This document shows positions 52,317-61,940 of a stretch of DNA of 64,000 nt, piece by piece. Source of the stretch: Ruegeria meonggei. Its GTDB lineage: Bacteria > Pseudomonadota > Alphaproteobacteria > Rhodobacterales > Rhodobacteraceae. The notes beneath the pieces were generated by a model. It had not been told where the DNA came from, searched no databases, and saw only the letters and a list, made by a program, of their open reading frames with translations. Position 1 is the stretch's first letter. Each line of letters begins with the position of its first letter. The position numbers were made by a program, and so were the translations under genes. The DNA lies in contig NZ_FWFP01000004.1 in NCBI RefSeq assembly GCF_900172215.1, forward strand, positions 1-64,000. The letters run 5' to 3'.

Positions 52317-52993
52317 CGGTCTGCAAAGGGTATAGATGTGCCAAGTTCAGCGCCATTCTGGTTCAATACAAGATCGGCCTGCTGACTGTTCCTGAGAACC
52401 AGCTGGGCATTTGGAATATCGTTCCGCATCGCGCGGCGCAGTGCGGAGTCCGGATCAAAGCCGTGCCTGATCCAGCGCTCTTGCAGTCGCGCTTGGAGGG
52501 TCTCCAACGTTGGGCTGACAAAAATTGTTGCCGAAAACAGATTGTTCAGAGACGCCCAGGGCTCTTTGTCCAACAGAAGATAGTTACCCTCAACAACAAT
52601 GACCGGAGTTTCGGGGTGAACGGCAATTGCATTTGCAATCGCCAGATCCATCTGGCGGTCGAATTTGGGGAAAAAGCACTCATGTTTGGCGGATGCCAGA
52701 GTTTTGATGGCAGCGCAGAATCCGACCGCATCGAAGGTCTCGGGCGCGCCTTTTCTGGCTAGAAGACCGCGCGTTTCAAGAACGTGGTTGTCCAGATGAT
52801 AGCCATCCATCGGCACAAGCGTGGCGGGCGGAACAGCCGATGTCTGCTGCTGGTTAAAAGCGTTGACTACTGCGTCTGCCAGGGTCGATTTGCCCGAAGC
52901 AGGCGGCCCGGAAATCCCCACAAGTGTTCGCGCACCAGGTTGCATCCGGGACTGGATCAGGTCGCAAACACGTTGTGTGTCACGCGTGATCAC
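52313..52993 (-). CDS. frcK: Fructose-operon kinase-like protein (P-loop, uridine-kinase-like)
   Basis: A 226-residue P-loop kinase. Walker A is GISGPPASGKSTLADA, with MDGYHLDNHVL, RKGAPETFDA and VVEGNYLLLD typical of the PanK/uridine-kinase-like FrcK group. It is the last gene of frcBCAK, coupled to frcA by ATGA. The substrate is not established for the family; a sugar or nucleoside is likely. Its TAG stop shares CTAG with the convergent fic stop. Confidence 0.85.
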   Translation of the reverse strand: MITRDTQRVCDLIQSRMQPGARTLVGISGPPASGKSTLADAVVNAFNQQQTSAVPPATLVPMDGYHLDNHVLETRGLLARKGAPETFDAVGFCAAIKTLASAKHECFFPKFDRQMDLAIANAIAVHPETPVIVVEGNYLLLDKEPWASLNNLFSATIFVSPTLETLQARLQERWIRHGFDPDSALRRAMRNDIPNAQLVLRNSQQADLVLNQNGAELGTSIPFADR

Positions 52994-53772
52994 GCGGCGT
53001 CCTCTGTCGGCGGCTCCTTGGCGCCGGTCATGAACGCAACCGCATCGGACATGGTGTAATCCTTGGGATCAATGGTGCAGAGCCGTTTGCCGAGGCGATG
53101 CACATGGATGCGATCGGCAACTTCAAAGACATGGGGCATGTTGTGGCTGATCAAAATGATCGGAATGCCCCGCGCCCGCACGTCTTGTATCAGTTCCAGT
53201 ACCTTGCGGCTTTCTTTAACGCCCAAGGCTGCTGTTGGCTCATCCATGATGATGAACTTTGTTGCAAATGCTGCTGCGCGCGCAACGGCGACGCCTTGAC
53301 GCTGACCCCCAGACAGCGTTTCCACTGTCTGGTTGATCGACTGAACTGTCATCAGACCAAGCTCTGTCAGTTTCTCACGGGCAAACCTTTCCATCGCAGG
53401 CCGGTCAAGCTGTCGCAAGTATTTGCCCATGAACCCCTGTTTGCGGATTTCGCGCCCCATGAACATGTTGTCCGCAATCGACAAGGCAGGCGACATGGCG
53501 AGCTGCTGATAGACAATCTCGATACCCATATTGCGCGCGTCGATGGGTGAAGAGAAGTTGACCTTCTTCCCCTCGATCAGGATTTCGCCTTCATCCGGAA
53601 TGGTCGCGCCGCAAATCGCCTTGACGATTGAGGACTTGCCAGCACCGTTATCCCCGATGACCGCCAGAATTTCTCTCTGGCGCAGTTCAAAGTCGGAATA
53701 GTCGATGGCGGTCACATGGCCATAGCGTTTAACGATGCCGCGGCCCTGGACGACTGGTGTTGCCTCTGACAT
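52990..53772 (-). CDS. frcA: Fructose ABC transporter ATP-binding protein
   Basis: A 260-residue single ATPase domain. Walker A is GDNGAGKSS, the signature LSGGQRQGVAVAR, Walker B FIIMDEPTAALG and LISHNMPHVFEV holds the switch His. CUT2 sugar ATPases are usually two fused domains near 500 residues; the single-domain form is characteristic of FrcA. The start at 53772 overlaps the frcC stop as TAATG. Confidence 0.92.
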   Translation of the reverse strand: MSEATPVVQGRGIVKRYGHVTAIDYSDFELRQREILAVIGDNGAGKSSIVKAICGATIPDEGEILIEGKKVNFSSPIDARNMGIEIVYQQLAMSPALSIADNMFMGREIRKQGFMGKYLRQLDRPAMERFAREKLTELGLMTVQSINQTVETLSGGQRQGVAVARAAAFATKFIIMDEPTAALGVKESRKVLELIQDVRARGIPIILISHNMPHVFEVADRIHVHRLGKRLCTIDPKDYTMSDAVAFMTGAKEPPTEDAA

Positions 53773-54842
53773 TAGCCCGATACCTTTCTGATCCACTGGT
53801 CAACAGCGACCGCTGCGATGATGAGAAGCCCAATCAGCAAGAAGGTCCACTGTGCATCAGCACCCAATAGCCTGAGGCCGAGCGTGAACACTCCAACAAT
53901 AAGCGCTCCGAACAAAGACCCAAGGATCGATCCGCGTCCGCCAAACAGCGAGATCCCCCCGATTACAACCGCCGTGATGCTTTCAATGTTGGCCAATTGG
54001 CCGGACGTTGGCGAGACAGAGCCAATACGCCCGATCAGGGCCCATCCAGCAAAAGCGCAGATCAGGCCTGACAGCATGTAAACCGACATCAGGGTTCTGT
54101 GGACATTCACTCCGGACAATTCTGCGGCTTCGGGATCGTCGCCCACGGCATAGACATGCCGCCCCCAGGCCGTGTGTTTCAATGAATAGGCAAGAACCGC
54201 GATCAGGATCAGCATGAACATGACCCCAACAGTAAAGGTGGCCCCTCCGACGCTGAATTTGGTCCCGAAGAACTGAAGGAAAGAGGCATTCGCTTCGATA
54301 TCCTGACTGCGGATCGTTTCGTTGGCTGAGTACAGAAAGTTTGTGGCAAGGATGATCTGCCACATCCCAAGGGTGACAATAAAAGGTGGCAGCTTTACCC
54401 GGCTGACAAGCCAGCCATTGATGGCCCCGATGCCGGTTCCAACAGCCAGCCCGCACAGCACAGCAACCGGAACCGGAATGCCATAGCGGAAGGTAAATTG
54501 CCCCATGATCACCGACGAAAAGACCATGATTGCACCAACACTCAGGTCAATGCCGGCGGTCAGGATGACCAGACTTTGCGCCGCAGCCACGATGCCGACG
54601 ATCTGAACCTGTTGCAGGATCAAGGTCATCGCGAATGGTGAGAAGAACTTGGACCCCAGAAGCAGGCCAAAAATCACAATCGCACCGACCAGAACGATTA
54701 GTGGCACCAAGGATGGATTAACGTGAAGCAGGTGCTGCAGCTTGCCTAACACGCCACCCCGGGTGTCCTCAAACTCTGCCACAGATTCAACGTGGCCGGC
54801 CGCGGTGTCATATTCCCGAGCCTCTTGGTTTGCTTCAGACAT
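53772..54842 (-). CDS. frcC: Fructose ABC transporter permease
   Basis: A 356-residue RbsC-type permease with 8-10 helices. It has LTAGIDLSVGAIMVFSSVIM, VYAVGDDPEAAELSGVNV and ITAVVIGGISLFGGRGSILG, the conserved CUT2 permease segments. The N-terminal 45 residues are polar. It forms the homodimeric channel for FrcB/FrcA. Confidence 0.92.
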   Translation of the reverse strand: MSEANQEAREYDTAAGHVESVAEFEDTRGGVLGKLQHLLHVNPSLVPLIVLVGAIVIFGLLLGSKFFSPFAMTLILQQVQIVGIVAAAQSLVILTAGIDLSVGAIMVFSSVIMGQFTFRYGIPVPVAVLCGLAVGTGIGAINGWLVSRVKLPPFIVTLGMWQIILATNFLYSANETIRSQDIEANASFLQFFGTKFSVGGATFTVGVMFMLILIAVLAYSLKHTAWGRHVYAVGDDPEAAELSGVNVHRTLMSVYMLSGLICAFAGWALIGRIGSVSPTSGQLANIESITAVVIGGISLFGGRGSILGSLFGALIVGVFTLGLRLLGADAQWTFLLIGLLIIAAVAVDQWIRKVSG

Positions 54843-54925
54843 ATCTCCCCCTTTTCGTGGCAGGTTCCGCAGCCAACGTGGTCAGTTTACAGGAATTTTT
54901 AATTTTCTCACGAAGGGATTGGTGA

Positions 54926-54941
54926 GGCGCGCGAACGCGCC
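54926..54941 (-). terminator. TTCG-loop hairpin between frcB and frcC
   Basis: On the minus strand GGCGCG-TTCG-CGCGCC forms a very stable tetraloop hairpin about 20 bases after the frcB stop. It probably protects the frcB message and lowers read-through. Confidence 0.65.
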
Positions 54942-54960
54942 CCACTTGGGAGAAGGGGGA

Positions 54961-55980
54961 TTAGCCCCAGCAGAGGTCCAGACCTTCGGCGACCGAGATC
55001 GATTCCACGCCTTCGGCAGGTTGATCGGTGATCAGTGCAACGCCGGTGTCGTAGAATTCCTTGCCCGGGGTGTTTTCAGGTTTCACACCTTCATCGGCCC
55101 ATTTTTTGACCGCTTCAACGCCCAGCGAGGCCATCAACAGCGGATACTGCTGGCTGGTGGCGCCAATAACCCCGGATTCCACATTCTGAACGCCTGGGCA
55201 GCCGCCATCCACTGATACGATCAATACATCGTTTTCACGCCCAATGGATTTGAGGGCCTCGTAGGCGCCTGCTGCAGCAGGTTCGTTGATTGTGTGCACG
55301 ACGTTAATGGATGAATCCTTGGCCAGAAGGTTCTCCATCGCGCGGCGGCCACCTTCTTCGTTGCCATCAGTGACATCGCTGCCGACCAGACGTGGATCGT
55401 CTTCATCGCCGATCACATTGGGATCAGCCAGATCCACGCCAAACCCGTCAAGGAAACCCTGATTGCGCAGGACATCCACGGTCGGCTGGCTGACATTCAA
55501 ATCAAGCGTGGCGATCTTGGCATCCGCTGCCGCGGCACCCATTTTGGCCTTGGCCCATTGACCGATCAGCAGGCCGGCCTTGTAGTTGTCCGTCGCAAAG
55601 GTCGCATCCGCCGAGTCGATGGGGCTGAGCGGGGTGTCCAGCGCAATAACCAGAACCCCAGCATCACGCGCCTGCTGCACTGCCGGAACGATTGAGCTGG
55701 TATCAGATGCCGTCAAAAGGATGCCCTTGGCCCCGTCCAGAATGCAGGTCTCAATTGCCTGCACTTGCGTTTCATGGTCGCCGTCTACCTTGCCAGCAAA
55801 CGCTTTTAGCGTCATGCCCAGCTCTTCTGCCTTCGCGGTTGCGCCTTCTTTCATTTTTACAAAGAAAGGGTTGGTGTCGGTCTTTGTGATCAAGCAGACC
55901 GTTTCGCCCGCCGCATGTGCGGACCCGGCGGCCACGGTGATCGCAGCAGCAGATGCGGCAAGTTTGAATAGATTCTTCAT
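54961..55980 (-). CDS. frcB: Fructose-binding periplasmic protein
   Basis: A 339-residue sugar-binding protein of the RbsB/FrcB family. The signal peptide [22 protein letters not shown] is cleaved near residue 23. The mature part begins [20 protein letters not shown], as in remembered FrcB proteins. The start at 55980 follows GGGAGGATG. It is divergent from frcR. Ribose and mannose are also bound by known FrcB. Confidence 0.92.
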   Translation of the reverse strand: MKNLFKLAASAAAITVAAGSAHAAGETVCLITKTDTNPFFVKMKEGATAKAEELGMTLKAFAGKVDGDHETQVQAIETCILDGAKGILLTASDTSSIVPAVQQARDAGVLVIALDTPLSPIDSADATFATDNYKAGLLIGQWAKAKMGAAAADAKIATLDLNVSQPTVDVLRNQGFLDGFGVDLADPNVIGDEDDPRLVGSDVTDGNEEGGRRAMENLLAKDSSINVVHTINEPAAAGAYEALKSIGRENDVLIVSVDGGCPGVQNVESGVIGATSQQYPLLMASLGVEAVKKWADEGVKPENTPGKEFYDTGVALITDQPAEGVESISVAEGLDLCWG

Positions 55981-56093
55981 GTCATCCTCCCAGATTTTTG
56001 CATTCGTCTTGCTAGGATTCCAAGCGAGACCTACCTCCATCCTCCAATGCAGGCATTAGCCAAGAAGATGCGATTCCCCCTTAGTTGTCAATA

Positions 56094-56114
56094 AATAAAT
56101 AAAGTTTATTTATT
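56094..56114. promoter_or_regulatory. frc operator palindrome
   Basis: AATAAATAAA and TTTATTTATT form perfect 10-base arms around a single G, in the gap between frcB and frcR. Length and AT-richness are typical for ROK-family repressor sites. Confidence 0.65.
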
Positions 56115-56154
56115 AATTTGACTGAGCGCCTTTCCATAAGGAAAAGAGGTGGTT

Positions 56155-57366
56155 ATGTTGAGTTTTATGGAGAAGGAAGCGCTAAAAACGCTAACCGGAG
56201 GGGTCAGCCAAAGCGGTGTTCGCGATCACAACGAACGTCTGATTTTGACCGTTTTACAAAGACATGGACCCACGGCCGGTGCGGATGTGGCGCGTCTGAC
56301 GGGGCTTTCTCCGCAGACGGTTTCGATCATCTTGAGGAAGCTGGAAAAAGATGAGATTCTCAAGCGCGGCACACCGCTGCGGGGGAAAGTCGGTAAACCT
56401 TCGGTCCCGATGGAGCTGAACCCCGAGGGTATTCTTTCGGTCGGAATGAAGATTGGGCGCCGCAGTGCCGACCTGTTGTTGATCGATTTCACCGGCAAGC
56501 CGCGCCATCAGTTGACGACGACTTATGACTACCCGCTGCCCGAAGCGGTGTTTGGATTTCTGGAATCCGGATTGGAAACGCTTTTGTCGCGTGAACCGCA
56601 CAAGCTGCGGGACCGTGTGTGTGGCATAGGTATCGGTACGCCATTTGAGCTTTGGAAATGGCACGACCTGACGGGCATTGCCGCGAAAAAGTTCAGTTCC
56701 TGGAGGAATGTGAATTTCTTCTCTGAAGTTGCCAAGTTCAGTGACCTTCCGGTGTTTGTTGTCAACGATGCGACAGCGGCCTGTCATGCCGAGCATCTTT
56801 ACGGTCGTGGAGGTGAATACAGGGACTACTTCTACTTTTTCATCGGGTCGATGATCGGTGGCGGCGTCGCTTTGAACGGGACGGTGTTCGAAGGCAATCA
56901 GGGCAATGCAGGGGCTTTGGGGGCAATGCGCACCACTGGGCCGCTGGGTGAAAGCCAGCAACTGATCGATGTCGCGTCGCTGCACCTGTTGGAAGACAGG
57001 TTGAGGGAAGCGGGCGTCAATCCGGGAATTTTGTGGAAAAAGCCTCAGGATTGGAGCAGCATCGCGCGGTATGTAGAGCCGTGGATTGGCACAACCGCGC
57101 AAGAACTCGCAAAGGCGGCATTATCCATCTGCGCAGTCATCGATTTTGAGGCAATTTTCATTGACGGTGCGTTCCCGCCTGACGTGCGCGAAGAACTGGT
57201 TGCCCGGGTCCGTCGCTATCTGGATAATCAAGACAAGCGCGGATTGATCCCCCCGGTCGTTGAGGCCGCCGAGGTCGGAGAGAACGCGCGCGGCATTGGA
57301 GCAGCCAGCAGCCCGATTTTCCGCCAGTTTCTGTTGAATACCAATGCTGGCCTTTCAGGCATGTAG
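56155..57366 (+). CDS. frcR: ROK-family repressor of fructose transport
   Basis: A 403-residue protein. An N-terminal MarR-like HTH (about 28-80, GADVARLTGLSPQTVSIILR) is joined to a ROK domain. The DxGxT phosphate loop of kinases is degraded (MKIGRRSADLLLIDF) and the ROK zinc cysteines are missing, so it should be a regulator, not a kinase. The start at 56155 follows AAAAGAGG; a GTG two codons earlier is possible. It is divergent from frcB across a perfect palindrome. Confidence 0.88.
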   Translation: MLSFMEKEALKTLTGGVSQSGVRDHNERLILTVLQRHGPTAGADVARLTGLSPQTVSIILRKLEKDEILKRGTPLRGKVGKPSVPMELNPEGILSVGMKIGRRSADLLLIDFTGKPRHQLTTTYDYPLPEAVFGFLESGLETLLSREPHKLRDRVCGIGIGTPFELWKWHDLTGIAAKKFSSWRNVNFFSEVAKFSDLPVFVVNDATAACHAEHLYGRGGEYRDYFYFFIGSMIGGGVALNGTVFEGNQGNAGALGAMRTTGPLGESQQLIDVASLHLLEDRLREAGVNPGILWKKPQDWSSIARYVEPWIGTTAQELAKAALSICAVIDFEAIFIDGAFPPDVREELVARVRRYLDNQDKRGLIPPVVEAAEVGENARGIGAASSPIFRQFLLNTNAGLSGM

Positions 57367-57445
57367 CCTGTGCGCGTCCTTTTTGATCAATCCAGCGACA
57401 CTGGGCCTGCATCGAATGTTCCGATATCGACAATCGTTGAAAACC

Positions 57446-57462
57446 GGGTCATCACATGACCC
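57446..57462. repeat. Perfect inverted repeat after frcR
   Basis: GGGTCATCACATGACCC has 7-base arms round three bases. It lies between frcR and the DUF1289 gene. The 3-base loop makes a protein site as likely as a hairpin. Confidence 0.4.
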
Positions 57463-57503
57463 ACTATTCATGCCAAATATTGCCGGTTCAGCGAGTCCCC
57501 GAA

Positions 57504-57758
57504 ATGAGCAAGAAAGTCCCGTCGCCCTGCATAGACGTGTGTAAATTTCGCCGCGAGGGCCATTGCATTGGCTGTTCGATGACCAAGAGCCAGAAAAAAC
57601 TGTTCAAGTCGATCAAAAAGCCGGATCAGCAGGAAGGTTTTGTGCAGATGCTAACCTGTCAGCAGGATGCGATGGGCCGGTACAAACACTGGGCACCGGC
57701 CTATCTGAAAAAGCTGAAAAAGAAGAAGGCCAGAGTGACCATCAAGCTGGCACCGTAA
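57504..57758 (+). CDS. DUF1289 cysteine-rich small protein
   Basis: An 84-residue basic protein. The DUF1289 signature is complete: SPCIDVCKFRREGHCIGCSMT, broken here into C-x3-C and C-x2-C, which probably bind a metal or cluster. The C-terminal end is lysine-rich. The start at 57504 gives the usual MSKKVPSPC N-terminus; 16 upstream codons are not conserved-looking. Function is unknown in the family. It converges on dps with one base between the stops. Confidence 0.85.
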   Translation: MSKKVPSPCIDVCKFRREGHCIGCSMTKSQKKLFKSIKKPDQQEGFVQMLTCQQDAMGRYKHWAPAYLKKLKKKKARVTIKLAP

Positions 57759-57759
57759 T

Positions 57760-58230
57760 TCAGCGCAAATGAGAACGTAGGAACCAGGCAAACTTCTCGT
57801 GGGTCTGGCCCCGATTGATGCACAGATCTTCGGTCAGCGTGTCACCATATTCGGCGGCTACTTCACCAGCACCAGCAAGCGTTGAGGCCAGCGTTTCCTG
57901 TGCCTCAAGCATCATCTTGATCATGCCCTTGTCAGATGCCAAGCCGTCGAATTCGCTGACTTTGGAGCGTTTCAGCATCCCTGCCAGTGTGCCATCGGCG
58001 TGGGCGTCTAGCGCTTTGATACGCTCGGCCAGATCGTCTTGCGCAACAAAGTGGTCCTCATAAATCTTCTGGAACAGCTCGTGCAGCGGACCAAAAGCCA
58101 TGCCGGTTACATTCCAATGAAAGTTCTGGGCCAGCATTGTGGTCACGGCGGTTTCGGCCACAGACTGATTCAAGGCGTCCGCGATTGCGGCGCGTGTGTC
58201 TTGTGTCAGGGCAATTGCAGTTTGGGTCAT
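57760..58230 (-). CDS. dps: Dps-type DNA-protecting ferritin
   Basis: A 156-residue Dps. The ferroxidase residues are visible in NFHWNVTG (His) and FQKIYEDHFVAQDDLAERI (Asp/Glu), giving the inter-subunit iron site. It forms a 12-mer that oxidises and stores iron with peroxide. The start at 58230 gives MTQTAIALTQDTR; 30 upstream codons are rejected as they run into the regulatory gap. An Irr-type box lies about 100 bases upstream. Confidence 0.93.
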   Translation of the reverse strand: MTQTAIALTQDTRAAIADALNQSVAETAVTTMLAQNFHWNVTGMAFGPLHELFQKIYEDHFVAQDDLAERIKALDAHADGTLAGMLKRSKVSEFDGLASDKGMIKMMLEAQETLASTLAGAGEVAAEYGDTLTEDLCINRGQTHEKFAWFLRSHLR

Positions 58231-58325
58231 ATTGGTCACCTTGGTTTTCCGGAGGATATGGCTGGCTGCACTAAAAATGGCTGGCTTACACATACTTAGA
58301 CGGTCAGCGGAAAATTCCAAGAACT

Positions 58326-58344
58326 TTTTAGAATTATTCTAAAA
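58326..58344. promoter_or_regulatory. Irr-type iron control element upstream of dps
   Basis: TTTTAGAATTATTCTAAAA is a perfect 19-base palindrome. It fits TTTAGAA-N3-TTCTAAA, the ICE motif bound by the haem/iron regulator Irr in alphaproteobacteria as I recall it. It is 96 bases before the dps start and overlaps the end of the neighbouring gene. Confidence 0.7.
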
Positions 58345-58770
58345 CGTACGAAATTGGTCGGAAATCGAACGGATCAGATAGGCCAGATTTCGTTGGGTCC
58401 AACGTGGCACACGGGACCGAATTAAAAACTGAAAACTGTCGTTATCGCCGCGATCCATTGCGTCCAAAAGGCTGCCAAGCCAGGCTTCGTCAAAAGACAA
58501 CTCGGTGGTGCCGGGGCGATAAAACACCGGGCGTTTGGACACCGCCTGATAAAATCCGCGCATCAGAGTCTCGGCATAGCGCGTCTTTGCATCTGCCGGG
58601 TCGACCAGCAATAGGGCGCAGGCTTGCTCAAGATCGATGCGCGCGCAAGACCGGCAACGCAAGGACACCATACGCAGCTGGTTGATGATGCACATGGATC
58701 GTTCAGCGACCCGAGGGGAGGGTGCCGGGGAGGCGTGCTCTGAGTTATTGAGACTGATTGCCTGCATCAT
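58339..58770 (-). CDS. Conserved-looking protein of unknown function
   Basis: A 143-residue soluble protein that I cannot assign. It has a Cys pair in RCRSCARIDLEQACALLLVD (C-x2-C near residue 40) and a C-terminal helical half ending IRSRVPRWTQRNLAYLIRSI. Its composition and codon pattern match the neighbours, so it looks like a real gene of the clade. Two adjacent ATG codons start it. Its stop lies inside the Irr-type palindrome of dps. No signal peptide or membrane helix is seen. Confidence 0.6.
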   Translation of the reverse strand: MMQAISLNNSEHASPAPSPRVAERSMCIINQLRMVSLRCRSCARIDLEQACALLLVDPADAKTRYAETLMRGFYQAVSKRPVFYRPGTTELSFDEAWLGSLLDAMDRGDNDSFQFLIRSRVPRWTQRNLAYLIRSISDQFRTF

Positions 58771-58980
58771 GACCTGGGATCATCTCCTTTGCCTGAGGTT
58801 GGAACTGGTCAATCCTAAACCTGACAATAGTTGTAAGGTAAAAGGTCTGCAAGAAGCGTGAGTACAATTCTTGCTTCACCACAGCGCGAATGTCCCGATG
58901 CGCAATGCGGGCGCTGCCGAGCGTAATCAGTCAATACTGGGCCGCAAATCAGAAGCGTAACGCCCAATTCTGCTTTCCGT

Positions 58981-60576
58981 TCAAGCGCCGCTGGTCAGCA
59001 GATCACTTGCCTTTTCCCCAATCATGATGGCCGGTGCATTGGTGTTCCCGCTGACGATCTCAGGCATGATCGAGCAATCCGCAACCCGCAGGTTCTGGAT
59101 GCCGTTCACCCGCAGGCTTGGATCGACAACAGAGTTTTCCGTCGTGCCCATCGCGCAGGTTCCGGTTGGGTGATAGATCGACACGGAATTGGACCTGGCC
59201 CAATCCAGCGTGCCTTCGTAGTCGTCGCTGGACAGGTCTGCGGTCGGACGAAACTCTTCGGATATCTTTGAGGCCAGCGGGTTATGCCGTGCGATGTTGC
59301 GGGCGATATTCACCCCGTCGACGATGGTTCTGCAGTCGGTTTCCGTCGAAAGGTAATTCGGAAGGATTTTAACATATTGCGATGGATCCGGGCCGTTCAG
59401 GCGCAGCTCTCCCCGGCTTTCAGGGCGCAACTGGCAGACGGACATGGTAAAGGCGGAAAACGGATGGACGCCTTCGCCGGGGCTATCGGCCGACCAGGGT
59501 TGGACGTGGAACTGGATATCGGGGGTTTCAACCTCGGGTCGGGTTTTCAGGAATCCGGTGGCAAGGCTTGCGGCCATTGTCATTGGTCCGGCGCGGAACA
59601 GCGCGTATTTCAACGCAATGCGCGCCTGATTGAACAGGCTGCGTACTTCGTCATTCAGGGTGGGTTCGTTGCATTTGAACACCAATCGCGCCTGCAAATG
59701 GTCCTGCAGCCCCTTGCCTACGCAGGGCAATGCGTGAACAGGTTCGATGCCGTTTTCCTTCAAGTGATCGGGGTCGCCAATACCGGACAGCATCAATATC
59801 TGAGGAGAGTTAATTGCCCCGCCCGACAGAATGATTTCGCGCCGCACTTTTAGCGTTTTCAACGCGCCGGATCGGTCACGGTAGATGAGGCCAGTGGCTT
59901 TTTTCCCCTCCATCTCAATCCGGGTCACCAGCGCGCGAGTGATGATGTTCAGGTTTTTCCGGTCTCGGACCGGTTTCAGATAGGCCACTGCGGCACTGCA
60001 CCGACGGCCATTGCGTGTAGTCAATTGGAAATAGCCCACACCTTCCTGATTGGCTCCGTTGTAATCGGGATTAAACGGGTAGCCCGCGGTTTGCGCGGCT
60101 GCCACCCATGCGTCGCAGATCGGGCGCTGTATGCGCATGTTCGAGACCGCAAGCGGACCGCCGACACCGTGGAATTCATCCTCGCCGCGTTCCTGATCTT
60201 CGCAACGCTTGAACAGGGGCAGCACGTCGTCCCATCCCCAGCCAACATTCCCCATCTGACGCCAGCGGTCATAATCCTCTTTTTGGCCGCGCACATAGAG
60301 AAGGCCATTCAAGGAAGACGACCCGCCCAGCACCTTGCCGCGGGGCCAGTCAATTGCGCGTCCATTCAGCCCCTGATCAGGCTCGGTGCGGTAACACCAG
60401 TCCACCGAGGGATTGTGCATGGTCTTAAAGTACCCAACCGGAATGTGAATCCAGGGGTTGGTATCCGGACCCCCGGCTTCCAGCAAAGCAACCTTGGTTT
60501 TGGGATCGGCACTTAGTCGATTGGCGATGACACAGCCCGAAGAACCGGCCCCGACAACTGCATAATCCACCTCCAT
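58981..60576 (-). CDS. GMC-family FAD alcohol dehydrogenase (choline-dehydrogenase-like)
   Basis: A 531-residue flavoprotein. The FAD site is VDYAVVGAGSSGCVIANRLS, the GMC signature GKVLGGSSSLNGLLYVRGQ lies near residue 85 and LSGGAINSPQILMLSGIG near 260. The catalytic His is in SIYHPTGTCAMG, followed by a second conserved segment with Asn (SGNTNAPAIMIGE). It oxidises an alcohol to an aldehyde. It is divergent from a TRAP transporter by 109 bases, so the TRAP substrate may be the alcohol or a related acid. No betaine aldehyde dehydrogenase is adjacent, so choline is doubtful. Confidence 0.88.
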   Translation of the reverse strand: MEVDYAVVGAGSSGCVIANRLSADPKTKVALLEAGGPDTNPWIHIPVGYFKTMHNPSVDWCYRTEPDQGLNGRAIDWPRGKVLGGSSSLNGLLYVRGQKEDYDRWRQMGNVGWGWDDVLPLFKRCEDQERGEDEFHGVGGPLAVSNMRIQRPICDAWVAAAQTAGYPFNPDYNGANQEGVGYFQLTTRNGRRCSAAVAYLKPVRDRKNLNIITRALVTRIEMEGKKATGLIYRDRSGALKTLKVRREIILSGGAINSPQILMLSGIGDPDHLKENGIEPVHALPCVGKGLQDHLQARLVFKCNEPTLNDEVRSLFNQARIALKYALFRAGPMTMAASLATGFLKTRPEVETPDIQFHVQPWSADSPGEGVHPFSAFTMSVCQLRPESRGELRLNGPDPSQYVKILPNYLSTETDCRTIVDGVNIARNIARHNPLASKISEEFRPTADLSSDDYEGTLDWARSNSVSIYHPTGTCAMGTTENSVVDPSLRVNGIQNLRVADCSIMPEIVSGNTNAPAIMIGEKASDLLTSGA

Positions 60577-60685
60577 GACCGACTCCTTTCAAGTTTGTTG
60601 AAAAAAAACCTATGCAAATTGCCAGAAATATACTAGCTTTTTTTGATACAAAAAGTCTCATTAATTGCGAAACGGGAGGAAAGCA

Positions 60686-61924
60686 ATGGAGATCGGTAAG
60701 AAACTAGGCGGTATTTCGAGGCGTGATTTTTTCCGCGTGGCAGGACGCTATGGCATGAGTTCCACTCTGCTTGCTGCTGGCGGATTCGGTGGGGCCATGA
60801 GCCTGGCCAACTTGGCGCAAGCTGCGGAATCAACATACGAAAAGCGGTTTTCGAAAGAGCCGAAGCACACGCTGAAATTCGGCGCATCCGGGTTCAATAC
60901 ACGTAACCTTTTGATCGAACGGGCAGGGGCCATCGAATTTGCCCGCGACCTGGAAGAACGTACGGATGGTGAGATTCGCATCGAATTCATCGGCGACAAC
61001 CAGATCTGTGGTCAGCTGAGTTGTGTTGAAAAGACTCAGCAGGGAATCGTCGACATCTATGCGGCGTCTACCCAGAACTCGGCTGGTGGCGCACCCTATC
61101 TGAACGTGTTGGATTATGCCTATATGTTCCCCAGCCGCGCGGCGCAGTATCACTTCTTCTACAGCCCCGCGAGCCAGCGTATCCTGCGTGAGCCGCTGGA
61201 GAAACGGCACGGGTTGAAGTTCCTGTTCACCCATTGTGAATTGCGCGGGCTTCAGATGGGCTCGACCTTCTCGGACAAACCCACGGTTACCAAGCTGGAA
61301 GAACTGTTTGGTACCAAAAACCGCGTAACGGGTACTCAGTTGGGTCGAATCGCCATGCAGCTGCTGAACCTGAACCCAGTTCCAGTTGCGTGGGAAGAAA
61401 CGCTGGATGCGTTGAAAACAGGTCTGATTGATGGTGCTGAAACCTGGGCGTCGGCGGTGGCTTATGCAAACATGTCGCCGGTGGTGTCACAGTCTGTTGA
61501 CCTAAAGTTCTTCTGCGGCACCGAGCATACCTCGATGTCGGCCAGCGTCTTTGATGGGCTGGGCGGTGAGCTGCAGGACGCGGTTATGGAATCGTCTTAC
61601 TTCACCCAAGCGCTTATTCAGGGGGCCAATGAGGCGGCTCTGCTGAACACGGTTGGCTTCTCGGATCCGCAATTGCCGAAAACAATCTTTGCCGAAAACG
61701 GCGTGCGTCCGGCATTCCTAGCCGAAGATCAGATCAAGCTGGCCGAAGAAATGTGCGCCCCGAACTACAACCCGGAACCCTGGGCTGAATGGCGCGAGCG
61801 TCTGAACAAGTGGGCCGGCGGCATCGACACCTATCAAGAGATCTACGACATCGCGCGTGAGATCCCGGCAGACACACTGCCCGAAAACGTCGAGCCCCGT
61901 CGCTGGTGGAAAGGCGAGGCCTGA
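60686..61924 (+). CDS. TRAP transporter substrate-binding protein with Tat leader
   Basis: A 412-residue DctP-family protein. Its leader carries a twin-arginine motif (SRRDFFRVAGRYGM) before a hydrophobic stretch, so it is exported folded, unlike the Sec-type protein at 40.4 kb. The mature domain starts near residue 50. The start at 60686 follows GGGAGGA. It heads a TRAP operon divergent from the GMC gene. The ligand is unknown; carboxylates are usual. Confidence 0.88.
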   Translation: MEIGKKLGGISRRDFFRVAGRYGMSSTLLAAGGFGGAMSLANLAQAAESTYEKRFSKEPKHTLKFGASGFNTRNLLIERAGAIEFARDLEERTDGEIRIEFIGDNQICGQLSCVEKTQQGIVDIYAASTQNSAGGAPYLNVLDYAYMFPSRAAQYHFFYSPASQRILREPLEKRHGLKFLFTHCELRGLQMGSTFSDKPTVTKLEELFGTKNRVTGTQLGRIAMQLLNLNPVPVAWEETLDALKTGLIDGAETWASAVAYANMSPVVSQSVDLKFFCGTEHTSMSASVFDGLGGELQDAVMESSYFTQALIQGANEAALLNTVGFSDPQLPKTIFAENGVRPAFLAEDQIKLAEEMCAPNYNPEPWAEWRERLNKWAGGIDTYQEIYDIAREIPADTLPENVEPRRWWKGEA

Positions 61925-61940
61925 TCCAAGCACTGAAGGC

